Positions 50,390 through 59,161 of a stretch of DNA of 64,000 bases are shown here, one piece after another (the first letter of the stretch is position 1; each line of letters begins with the position of its first letter). This stretch comes from Candidatus Pantoea haifensis (GTDB lineage Bacteria > Pseudomonadota > Gammaproteobacteria > Enterobacterales > Enterobacteriaceae): NCBI GenBank assembly GCA_018842655.1, contig JAGTWN010000004.1, positions 1,798,001-1,862,000 on the forward strand, read 5' to 3'. The notes beneath the pieces are model-generated. The model saw nothing but the letters and a program-made list of their open reading frames with translations. It made no database searches and was not told the origin of the DNA. A program made the translations under genes and the position numbers.

Positions 50390-50860
50390 CTATGGCAGGA
50401 TCGCTAAAATCAGGCCAAAAAATGTGCTTTTATCAAAACTCTGCCCCGGCCGGGATAACGCACCTGGCAGAGTAAAGGTCCAGTCGTTCACACAGCCTGA
50501 CCGCATGAATAAACGCCCCAGTGAAGACACGTGCCCTTTCTTATGAAAGGTCGCTTCCACACACCTGGTCACACCCTGGCCGTACAAAAATACCGGCACA
50601 AACTTTACGACCCGATCGTCATAATGCAGAACAAGAGCGGAAATCTTAAAAGCCCCGCCCTCTACCAGCAGGTCCGTGACGGATGCAGTAAACGACTCTA
50701 CATTCAGTCCGGTACCCACCAGCCACGCATCCATCTGCTCCTGAAGCTGCGTTATTTGCAGACGAAACGCTGCAATATCATCCTGACTCTTACTGACAGA
50801 TGAAGCCGGAGCGGGCTGTCTGGTCTGCAGTTTTTTGAGAGACTGTGATTTAACTGACAT
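50390..50860 (-). CDS. Unknown T6SS-cluster protein
   Basis: A 156-aa protein I do not recognise, between tssE and the vasL-type gene. The first 30 residues are polar and basic (SVKSQSLKKLQTRQPAPASS). A predicted coiled helix (DDIAAFRLQITQLQEQMDAW) and a mixed alpha/beta part with LVLHYDDRVVKFVPVFLYGQG follow. No signal peptide is seen. The start is ATG 50860, 14 bp after tssE. The last residues may be misread: one extra T near 50415 would replace GLILAILP with WPDFSDPAIAGSIAVSVPP, ending at about 50359. Confidence 0.65.
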   Translation of the reverse strand: MSVKSQSLKKLQTRQPAPASSVSKSQDDIAAFRLQITQLQEQMDAWLVGTGLNVESFTASVTDLLVEGGAFKISALVLHYDDRVVKFVPVFLYGQGVTRCVEATFHKKGHVSSLGRLFMRSGCVNDWTFTLPGALSRPGQSFDKSTFFGLILAILP

Positions 50861-50874
50861 GGTGTTATCTGGCC

Positions 50875-51323
50875 TTACATACGGGTTGTGGTGTCGAGAT
50901 ACTGCTGTTGCTTCAGGTGTCTCAACAGCACTCGTCCTTCGGGCATAAACTCTGTGCCATAGCGTACAAGGCCAACATCTTTCAGTTCTGCATCAATGGC
51001 ATAGCGCAGTTCGTCGGGGACGTTCTGTTCCAGCAGGACAACGGTTATTTTTTCAGGCGCGGTTCATATTTGAGCAGTACTGCAGACAGTGTAGACATCA
51101 GTTTGTGTGCGGTTCCGGGCAGGCCCTGCAGAATGGTGGTCATATCCGGCAACCCGTAATCGGGTAAATGCGCCAGCGTGCCGGCGCGACAGTTAAGAAT
51201 GCGCTGCATGTTGTCTAGTACCGAGAGGATGACCTGGTTTTCTTCAGTGATAAGCTGAAGGTCGAGATCGCCGACAAAGTTGCCGTATAGCATCTCGCAC
51301 AGAGAAGGTGTATTTCGGGTCAT
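50875..51323 (-). CDS. tssE: T6SS baseplate subunit TssE (frame interrupted)
   Basis: gp25-like wedge protein of the T6SS baseplate. ATG 51323 gives MTRNTPSLCEMLYGNFVGDL. The gp25 signature ILSVLDNMQRILNCRAGTLAHLPDYGLPDM is complete. As read, it ends after LLKYEPRLKK. One extra A in the run near 51047 restores KKITVVLLEQNVPDELRYAIDAELKD and an end at 50875, 149 aa. It is separated from tssJ by the vgrG cargo region, an unusual split of the tssAFGJE order. Confidence 0.88.
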
Positions 51324-51571
51324 GGCTCACTTCCTTTATATGCCAATTACGCTCTATCTATTCAATATTAATATTGCCTTTGCTATATCACCTATTTATT
51401 AATAGTCAAACTGCTCAAGATAATTCAAAAGCAACGACAGCATGGTCGCAATGCAATTAGTCATCTATCCTGCACTGCTTAACAATATCAATACATTTTT
51501 TCTTCATCACGATATGAGCAACCATCCCAATTATGGTTTTCAAGTTTATTTTGTATCTGCGTTAGGATTTT
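51324..51571. other. AT-rich gap between DUF4123 gene and tssE
   Basis: 248 bp, visibly more AT-rich than its surroundings, with no gene I can support. It lies where an adaptor gene is normally followed by its effector gene, so it may be the remains of a lost cargo gene. One extra A after the DUF4123 stop would extend that protein by about ten residues into this gap. Confidence 0.5.
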
Positions 51572-52126
51572 TTAAGGCTGATCCGTAATCTGCTGCCAGG
51601 TCGCCTTATCAAGCCGGATGATATGATTAGTGGGCTTATCTACTTCAGAGGGCTTTATGGCAAGCGCCTGCCACTGCGTTTCGCAAGGTAACCACCATTG
51701 TGTGATGCCATTGAACAGAAAGGCATGCCAGTCACAGTCAGCACACTGAGCCAGCGTTTCCATGACATGACTGGCATAAAAGCGCGTCAACGCTGTAGAG
51801 CCGTCTGGCTGCACCATCGTGCAGCCACGGGATAACTGCACTGCCAGCATTGATGGATAACGCGTTGAAACAATGACTGCGGCACATCCCTGCAAAGACG
51901 CCAGGTAATCAGGTAGCCGCTCTGCATTATCAATTTCCAGCAACCAGGGACCGTAGTTCTGAAACTCTGTCAATTGAGGATGGATATACAGCGAATGCAG
52001 CTGGTTTTCATGGTGCTCTTTAAACGCCAGAAAACCCTCTTCCGGCTGTGCACCGGCTTCAAAAAGCAGGCTGATATTCTCGTCTGAACTGCAGGATAAC
52101 GCTGTAATGAGTTCTGTACTGTCCAT
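51572..52126 (-). CDS. DUF4123 (Tap/TEC-type) T6SS effector adaptor
   Basis: A 184-aa DUF4123 domain protein; such adaptors load an effector onto its matching VgrG. Family features are the acidic N terminus (SLLFEAGAQPEEGFLAFKEH), the GPWLLEI motif near residue 60 and the CAAVIVSTRYPSMLAVQLSRG region. The TALTRFYASHVMETLAQ block corresponds to the usual RFYDP segment. It starts 2 bp after the vgrG fragment, whose cysteine-containing tail is of the type found before such adaptors. No cognate effector follows. Confidence 0.8.
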   Translation of the reverse strand: MDSTELITALSCSSDENISLLFEAGAQPEEGFLAFKEHHENQLHSLYIHPQLTEFQNYGPWLLEIDNAERLPDYLASLQGCAAVIVSTRYPSMLAVQLSRGCTMVQPDGSTALTRFYASHVMETLAQCADCDWHAFLFNGITQWWLPCETQWQALAIKPSEVDKPTNHIIRLDKATWQQITDQP

Positions 52127-52128
52127 TG

Positions 52129-53537
52129 TTATGCTCCTTGCACTATCGCATCATTCGCCCGAATGGCTTTAAGCAGACAAGGAATACAAATTTTATTTTC
52201 GATTGGCGGAAACAAGACTGGCATTTCTATCCTCTGCGAGGCACCGCCTTCAGTATCCAGTCGCCGGGCCTTGCGGGTGTAGGTGCCCGCTGTCTCGTAC
52301 TTGATTTGCCCCTGCTCGATGAGCAGCGAGCTCCCGCCACCTACCAGACGTATTCGCTTTTTACCGACCAGCAGCATCTCTCTGGCAGAGATGAGGGTCG
52401 GTTTCTGCTCCGCGCTCAGGTGCATCACGCCGCTCTGCCCCTGAAACTGTACCGGTCCCTGGGCGGAAATCAGGCTCAGCTTACCGTGTTGGGCAAACAT
52501 TCCTATGCTATCGCCTGCCAGTCCGATGATATGCCCTTCAGCACCCATGCTAATGTCGCCGTCAGCATTCAGAGCGATATTGTCTGCGGCCGCCAGTTGC
52601 AGATGCTCAGCACTGGTAAAGGCCACCCCTCCGGCGCGGAGAAGTGAATCATCTTATTGAGCGTTTTCAGGCGTGTGGCTGACATCGCCTGCTGGCTGGC
52701 GATGTCAGCCTCCAGGGCTTTTGCCTGTCGGGTGGCGCTGGCCAGTCCCTCGATTTGTGCGCGGACGGCCTCAATCTCCTGGAGGGCCACATCCATATCA
52801 AGCACATCGCCTTCGCCATGCACTTTTCCGTCGGCGGTGATAAACAGCCCTTTTGCCACACGGATGACCCCGAACTCATCAGTGCGCAACTCAAAGCCTG
52901 TGCCCCGTGGCTCGCTCTCTGCATCAACGATGTGACCCTGACTGAGCGCCGTGGCCCCGTACGGGGTGCTGAGCGCGATATGTTCACTCTGCCGCTGATC
53001 ATCCATCCGCAGTTCGTTCTGGCCTGCGGTGCGCAGGATGTTCTGACTGCGGTTGTCCCGGGTGACCATGTCCGGATGTTCAGAGTCATGAAAGGCATGA
53101 GCGATGTACGGCCGGTCCGGGTCACCGCCGTCAAAGGCAATCCCCACTTCCGTGCCGTCAGTCAGCGGCGTGTGCCAGCCGTACGTTTCCCCGGCGTACG
53201 GCTTCGCCTGACGTATCCACAGATAGCTGTAACCAGGCTCTGCGTCTTCACGACTGAAGTCCAGTTTTACCCGGTAACGTCCCATCTCGTCCAGGTGGGC
53301 ATAGGGTGCATTCTTCTCGTCGCTCTCGACACGGGCCGTCAGCGTACCGGCGATAAGCGGACGTGGTGTCGGTTCTGGTCTGAAGCAGAACTGCTCGCTG
53401 TAAGGCATGCCCCAGACGGAGACATGCAGACGGGTATCCCGGGCCGCGCGGAAGGTGGTGAGCGTAATCACCATCCCTTTTTTCAGCTCCGGCACCTCAC
53501 TGTCACCGACCTCCATCATCATCCCCGGCGTCATCTG
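52129..53537 (-). pseudogene. vgrG: 5'-truncated vgrG copy (orphan C-terminal part, frame interrupted)
   Basis: Encodes only the C-terminal two thirds of a VgrG spike: from TPGMMMEVGDSEVPELKKGM through the gp5-like needle and DUF2345 region. It lacks the gp27-like N-terminal half, so it cannot build a spike alone. It is nearly identical to 56228-57636 but has a different last 40 residues, ending KICIPCLLKAIRANDAIVQGA. The frame breaks at APEG near 52630, one G short, exactly as in the full-length copy. The 5' edge lies inside the 3' end of the upstream putative immunity gene, marking a recombination junction. Confidence 0.88.
52401..53367. repeat. Direct repeat copy 1 (vgrG body)
   Basis: These 967 bp read identical to 56500-57466, in the same orientation, offset exactly 4,099 bp. 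Similarity continues at a lower level to about 52260 on the left and 53537 on the right. The repeats enclose the immunity and toxin genes plus the 3' part of the full vgrG. Confidence 0.92.
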
Positions 53538-54598
53538 GCTTTATGACAAAAACATTACCTCCATCATCCCGTTCAAGTAATGACCAGCAAGCGCGGTGTT
53601 TATTACCATGCTTATCTTCAAATTCCGGCATCACCTGTCCAGCGCGAGTGTGAGTATACTGCGTTGCACCGTTAATAATGGTTGCCCAGCGGCCACTTAA
53701 CGGTGCAAAAGCGCCGCTCCAGCAGGTAATACGTTCCCTTTCTTCCAGCAGGAGTTTTTTTCACGCAGCGGCCAGTTATAAAGTTCTTCCGGTTTTCCCT
53801 CCGGGAAAAACCACCCGGCGGCACATCGATATATTTACCTTCGATACGGCGAATCAGCGTCCAGCCTGTTTTGGCCCACTTGGATTCTCTCCAGCTGTAG
53901 CTTCGTTTTCCACTTTTACTGACATTATCGCTTCGTTTTATTCCCTGCCAAGTTTCGGGTGATTCACCAAAATTAGCCGGGATAAATCGGGCCGGAGCAA
54001 AATCAATATCAGGCAGATAAATCCCCGTCTGAACAGGGTTTTCACCCAACTCTATTCGGACTGTTGGATCAAGCTCGTAACGAGGAACCTGGGATGGAAG
54101 ATCATGGAGGTTATAAGCACCATATCCAATTTCGTCACAACCATCATATGTTAGATCCCCCTCATTCCAGGTGGCATCCAGAGTGGCGGATAATCTGCGA
54201 TCTAATTTGGCCGCAATGCTCTGAAGTTCAGATATTGTTTCGATTTCTTCCTGCGTCATCCAGCCATCCCAGCATTCTGTAATGCCTTTGCCGATATCAC
54301 TCATGGTATGACCTATGTTAAATGCCCTGATATCATTATGAGTACGCAGAATAAAAGCTTCTGTATAACGCTCCCTAGCAGAGCGAATATTGGGCAGCAC
54401 GCGATTCCCCCACACCATATCAGCCTGCTGCCATAAAGGAAGTTTTCGGTTATTTAATGGCATCTCCCGCAGATAACGAGCAAACGCCACTTCATGCGCA
54501 TCAATATAAGCAATAATCGCATCACGGGTCGCAGCATAATGTTCAGGTGAAATAAATCTTTCCAGAAAATAGCATTCCAGGGGGTGTAAGACAGCCAT
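53503..54598 (-). CDS. Putative T6SS immunity protein (two frame breaks)
   Basis: Lies directly downstream of the toxin gene with 1 bp overlap, the normal place for an immunity gene. Most of the N-terminal part is helical and tryptophan-rich (MAVLHPLECYFLERFISPEH; LPLWQQADMVWGNRVLPN). Then comes a modular region with VQTGIYLPDIDFAPARFIPA. As read, it stops at 53672. Adding one T near 53811 and one A in the A7 run near 53755 gives GGFFPEGKPEELYNWPLREK, then SGRWATIINGATQYTHTRAG, and a stop at 53503: 365 aa, running into the vgrG fragment. Resemblance to Imm71/Imm72-type immunity proteins is suspected but unproven. No signal peptide. Confidence 0.65.
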
Positions 54599-56055
54599 TA
54601 GTTTTTGTCCTTTGGTTCGTACCAGTTATGGGTATTTTCCAGTTTTGGTAATCCCTGATACGGATAAACAGGGTCGTTAGCCGCATCACCATATCCCCAG
54701 TCTGTTTTCTGCCGCGGGCCGGTGAACTCTTTTTTCAGTTGTGACGGGTCAAGTACAATCTGTACAGCACCGCCTTCCAGCGAATATTCAGGGGCCTCTC
54801 GATTAATCTGCGTACCAGCCCGGCCTTCCCAGACTTTCAGGGGTTGCCCTGGGGGAACGGTATAGGTCACATATTCACCGTTTTCATTCCACTTTTTCCA
54901 TACCGCAAACCGTCGGCGCCAGTCGCCTTTACTGGTTAACTTGTCGAACTCAGCTTTTCGCATCCAGCAGATATTGTTATCACTGGAGGAAGGGTCAACC
55001 ACACGATAGATAACCGTGCCCGGTAGAATTTCAACCGCCTGCATTGAGCTATCGAAAGTATCGAATTTATTTATAAGCGCCGGATTTTTGCTGGTTTCAC
55101 TGATATCCGGCCAACCTTCAGTAATAGCTTCCTTATCTTTAAATTTTTCCAATGCCGGATATGCCCGTTTTCTTGCCCCCACATCCACCCAGTCCGGTTT
55201 TTCGCGCCTGAAATACGCCAGTTCTTCACTGGCACGGGTCGCGCCGTAAAAATGAGCGTTATCACCGACATGAGCACGAAACGCATTATCCCCTTCGACC
55301 CTCAGACGGTTCGCCAGATGTTCAAGAATGTCATTGAGTGGCTTCAAAGCTTTCGCCAGCATTGCGTTTGCCTTACTACGCACCGCAACCAGCGTTTCCC
55401 ATAACGCTATGACCGGGCGTTGCAGGCTGGACGGTCCCCACCGGGTCACTGTGTCAAACAGGCTGCGGGTGACCTTCATCAGCCTGTCCATTACCGCCAG
55501 CAGCTCCGACGTCCTGAGCATACTTTTCAGTTCATCGAGCTTACCCGCCAGATAGTGATACGGGTTATATATCCGTAACGTTCGCAGCGTACCCTGCACC
55601 GCAGGGGTATCCAGAAAAAGATTAAGCTGTGTAATGCTCCCGTCCAGCAGGCGGCTGTAGTTACCCGCCTTGCTCAGTTCGTTAAAGTGGGCCTTTCGTA
55701 CCGACAGAAACATGACTTTGGTACTCCCCTTAACCAGCGAGCCCAGCGTCGGGAAGCAGCCGACCAGCGTCAGACCAAGGCACGCCCACGGCCAGACCTC
55801 TGCATCATTCTCTTTTATCTTCTTACAGTTGGCGATAAGGTCACGGACGTCGCAAATCTGATCCACTAGGGGGATCATCGAGATAACGGTCCCGGTAACA
55901 ATCTGCCCGGTGGTCTGCTGTTCGTTAAAGTCGCCCTGAAGCGTCTCCCACAGCCATTCACCTGCGGCCTTCGCTTTATCCGCCAGTTCGTCATACCAGC
56001 TTTGCGGCGGTGGCTGATAGAACGCCAGCGCGTGCTGAAGCTCCTGATCTATCAT
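54598..56055 (-). CDS. Putative VgrG-dependent T6SS effector with unknown C-terminal toxin domain
   Basis: A 485-487-aa protein encoded immediately after the full vgrG and overlapping its 3' end. ATG 56055 has GGAGG at good spacing; an ATG at 56061 is also possible. Counting from 56061, hydrophobic stretches lie at residues 53-72 (QIVTGTVISMIPLVDQICDV) and 89-109, a layout common in effector N-terminal regions. Helices follow to about 260. The C-terminal domain (about 340-487) has GTVIYRVVDP, WRRRFAVWKKWNENGEYVTY, VPPGQPLKVWEG and GGAVQIVLDPSQL. The Arg and Tyr/Thr arrangement is loosely like ADP-ribosyltransferase folds, but I cannot assign it. Codon use is more AT-rich than the T6SS core genes. 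Confidence 0.75.
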   Translation of the reverse strand: MIDQELQHALAFYQPPPQSWYDELADKAKAAGEWLWETLQGDFNEQQTTGQIVTGTVISMIPLVDQICDVRDLIANCKKIKENDAEVWPWACLGLTLVGCFPTLGSLVKGSTKVMFLSVRKAHFNELSKAGNYSRLLDGSITQLNLFLDTPAVQGTLRTLRIYNPYHYLAGKLDELKSMLRTSELLAVMDRLMKVTRSLFDTVTRWGPSSLQRPVIALWETLVAVRSKANAMLAKALKPLNDILEHLANRLRVEGDNAFRAHVGDNAHFYGATRASEELAYFRREKPDWVDVGARKRAYPALEKFKDKEAITEGWPDISETSKNPALINKFDTFDSSMQAVEILPGTVIYRVVDPSSSDNNICWMRKAEFDKLTSKGDWRRRFAVWKKWNENGEYVTYTVPPGQPLKVWEGRAGTQINREAPEYSLEGGAVQIVLDPSQLKKEFTGPRQKTDWGYGDAANDPVYPYQGLPKLENTHNWYEPKDKN

Positions 56056-58569
56056 TTTCATCCCTCCCTGATACTGGTTTTTCCAGCAGTAAATCCCACG
56101 GTGCCCAGGGCTTTTCCGGCTCAGGCGGTGGAAGCTGGTAAGTCACGGTCGCTGACTCAAACGGAACATTTTTGTGCAGGGCGTACCCCTGCTCATCCAG
56201 TACGCCAGCAAAATCACTTCCACCCTCGAAATGAAGGGTATAGGAGGCTTTCGGGATAGCATCCGTGCCATCAAAGAAGTTAAGAGCGAGATCGTACTCT
56301 CCCTTGCCCGGCAGATAAGGCAATTTCACACTCTGTGCGACTCCACCTTCCGTGTCCAGTCGTCTGGCCTTGCGGGTGTAGGTGCCCGCTGTCTCGTACC
56401 GGATTTGCCCCTGCTCAATGAGGATAGAGCTTCCGCCACCCACCAGCCGTATTCGCTTCTTCCCGGCCAGCAGCATCTCTCTGGCAGAGATGAGGGTCAG
56501 TTTCTGCTCCGCGCTCAGGTGCATCACGCCGCTCTGCCCCTGAAACTGTACCGGTCCCTGGGCGGAAATCAGGCTCAGCTTACCGTGTTGGGCAAACATT
56601 CCTATGCTATCGCCTGCCAGTCCGATGATATGCCCTTCAGCACCCATGCTAATGTCGCCGTCAGCATTCAGAGCGATATTGTCTGCGGCCGCCAGTTGCA
56701 GATGCTCAGCACTGGTAAAGGCCACCCCTCCGGCGCGGAGAAGTGAATCATCTTATTGAGCGTTTTCAGGCGTGTGGCTGACATCGCCTGCTGGCTGGCG
56801 ATGTCAGCCTCCAGGGCTTTTGCCTGTCGGGTGGCGCTGGCCAGTCCCTCGATTTGTGCGCGGACGGCCTCAATCTCCTGGAGGGCCACATCCATATCAA
56901 GCACATCGCCTTCGCCATGCACTTTTCCGTCGGCGGTGATAAACAGCCCTTTTGCCACACGGATGACCCCGAACTCATCAGTGCGCAACTCAAAGCCTGT
57001 GCCCCGTGGCTCGCTCTCTGCATCAACGATGTGACCCTGACTGAGCGCCGTGGCCCCGTACGGGGTGCTGAGCGCGATATGTTCACTCTGCCGCTGATCA
57101 TCCATCCGCAGTTCGTTCTGGCCTGCGGTGCGCAGGATGTTCTGACTGCGGTTGTCCCGGGTGACCATGTCCGGATGTTCAGAGTCATGAAAGGCATGAG
57201 CGATGTACGGCCGGTCCGGGTCACCGCCGTCAAAGGCAATCCCCACTTCCGTGCCGTCAGTCAGCGGCGTGTGCCAGCCGTACGTTTCCCCGGCGTACGG
57301 CTTCGCCTGACGTATCCACAGATAGCTGTAACCAGGCTCTGCGTCTTCACGACTGAAGTCCAGTTTTACCCGGTAACGTCCCATCTCGTCCAGGTGGGCA
57401 TAGGGTGCATTCTTCTCGTCGCTCTCGACACGGGCCGTCAGCGTACCGGCGATAAGCGGACGTGGTATCGGTTCTGGTCTGAAGCAGAACTGCTCGCTGT
57501 AAGGCATGCCCCAGACGGAGACATGCAGACGGGTATCACGGGCCGCGCGGAAGGTAGCAAGTGTAATCACCATTCCCTCTTTCAGCTCCGGCACCTCACT
57601 GTCACCGACCTCCAGCACCATGCCCGGGGTCAGATGGCTGGCATTACTGAACAGGTGCAGGCGGATGGCGTTATTAAGCGCATGCTCATGCTGAATACGG
57701 GCGTAAAAGGCCCCGCTTTCGGTTTCCGGTTCAGGGGTGGTGTCATCCCCGGCGTCGCGGTAAGCTGCCAGGTAGCGGTAGTGTTCACCGGTGGTGGTCG
57801 CCTCATTTCTGACGCTGACGGTCGCATCCATTGGCGTGCCAGCCGTGCGGTAGTTGTAATCCCGGGTGATAACACTATCGGTAACCGTGTGGTGCCACAC
57901 TTTGGCATCCCACACCGCTTCGACCGCGCCATCATACAGTGCGGAGGGTTCATGGTACGGCAGGCACACATCAAACTGGTAATGCAGCTGGCTGTCGGCA
58001 AAGGTCACCGTATCCAGCCCGGTAGTGGTGTTGACGCCTGTACGGAACCAGATGCCAGTTTCGGCGAGGATGCGCTGGATAAACTGCAGGTCGGTTTCCC
58101 GCCACTGGGTAACCAGTTCGCGGACCGGGTAAGTCCGCTCCAGCCGGAATTCAAAATCAGCCCCTTCGAACCCGTGGCTGCGCAGTGTCTGCTCCACCAG
58201 TTCCGGCACGGAGACATTCTGGTACACCGCACAGCGGCGGGTGTGAGTGAGCAATGCCAGACGCGAGGCGAGCGTTACGGCATAATGCGTCTGGTCCACG
58301 GTCTCTTTGAGGTATTTAAAACCGGTGATGATGCCCTGAACCACCCTGCCACTACGCATACTGAGAGTGGCATACTTCAGCATCGCATCCTCACGGCTGA
58401 CGCCCTTCTGTGGTGTGGTGAACTCAATCCGCCATTCGAACGGGCCATTCAGTGCTTCGCACCCGTGGAAGTTCAGCACATCCGGCTTCAGGATGCTGTC
58501 GTTAATCTCAAGACGATAGCGGGTCTCCCCGTCAAACAGCGCCAGCCAGTTATCCAGAGTCGTGTCCAT
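55991..58569 (-). CDS. vgrG: T6SS spike protein VgrG, full length (frame interrupted)
   Basis: Trimeric spike tip of the T6SS tail. ATG 58569 gives MDTTLDNWLALFDGETRYRL. The gp27-like domain (residues 1-370) includes ETDLQFIQRILAETGIWFR. The gp5/OB-fold follows (MGRYRVKLDFSREDAEPGYS, YGWHTPLTDGTEVGIAFDGG), then the needle and DUF2345. The frame breaks near 56729 at APEG; one extra G gives APEGVAFTSAEHLQLAAADN and about 859 aa. The tail KLPYLPGKGEYDLALNFFDG...VTYQLPPPEPEKPWAPWDLL resembles a transthyretin-like cargo-binding domain. An extra A near 56085 would end it at LLEKTSIREG, next to the effector start. Confidence 0.9.
56500..57466. repeat. Direct repeat copy 2 (vgrG body)
   Basis: Second copy of the 967-bp block at 52401-53367, within the full-length vgrG. 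Next mismatches seen are position 57467 (A versus G at 53368), and, on the other side, 56499 versus 52400. Confidence 0.92.
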
Positions 58570-58573
58570 AACA

Positions 58574-59100
58574 TTATTCCTTCACCGGGACAAGGTTCAG
58601 CCCGGTGTTGTTGAGCTGGATGGTGCGCGACTTGTCCGGGTCGAGGTCATCGCGGCTCAGCACCAGCTTCCAGGTGTTGTTATGGATATCCGGACGATTG
58701 AACAGCCCCACCACCGCTACAAATTTCGCCTCTTCATTCATTGGCATATTGAGGGTTACGCTGCCTTTGGGCATCACCAGCAGCGACTTGCTGACCACAA
58801 TGTCTTCCTTCAGGGTGTTGTCCGCATCGCGCAGCAGTTTCTGGTAGTCGGCCGCGTCCACCTTCTGGCGGTCTTTAAGCTGGTAAACTTGCACCATGGT
58901 CGCCAGCGGTGTCTGCCCTTCATCGGCATTGACGGCGGCACGGGGTTCAAAGTCCAGATGAAGTACCTTTATTTTTTGTAGAAAATGGCTCTGGTTGCAT
59001 TGACCGTACCGTCCGACACGGCCTGGGTCAGGCCACATGCAGTCAGCAGAGAGCAGAGCAACATCACTACGGTGCTGCGTGACAGGGAAGCGAAATTCAT
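58574..59100 (-). CDS. tssJ: T6SS outer-membrane lipoprotein TssJ (frame interrupted)
   Basis: Lipoprotein of the TssJLM membrane complex. ATG 59100 gives MNFASLSRSTVVMLLCSLLT and lipobox LLTAC with Cys22. As read, the frame stops after AIFYKK. One extra A in the run near 58975 gives AIFYKKIKVLHLDFEPRAAV and continues to VGLFNRPDIHNNTWKLVLSR and the end, 175 aa. It sits 4 bp before vgrG and 61 bp after tssG. Confidence 0.9.
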
Positions 59101-59161
59101 TCGTGGAGTCCTTTTCAGCCTTCAGAAACAGGGCGTATTAAATGTGTTAAGTGACGGAATA

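Noticed and set aside
56854-58614. A 586-codon open frame on the plus strand, antisense to vgrG, with a shorter copy at 52755-53546
   Set aside because: It mirrors the vgrG coding frame in a GC-biased region, has no recognisable domain, and its duplication follows from the vgrG repeat. VgrG on the other strand has clear family motifs.
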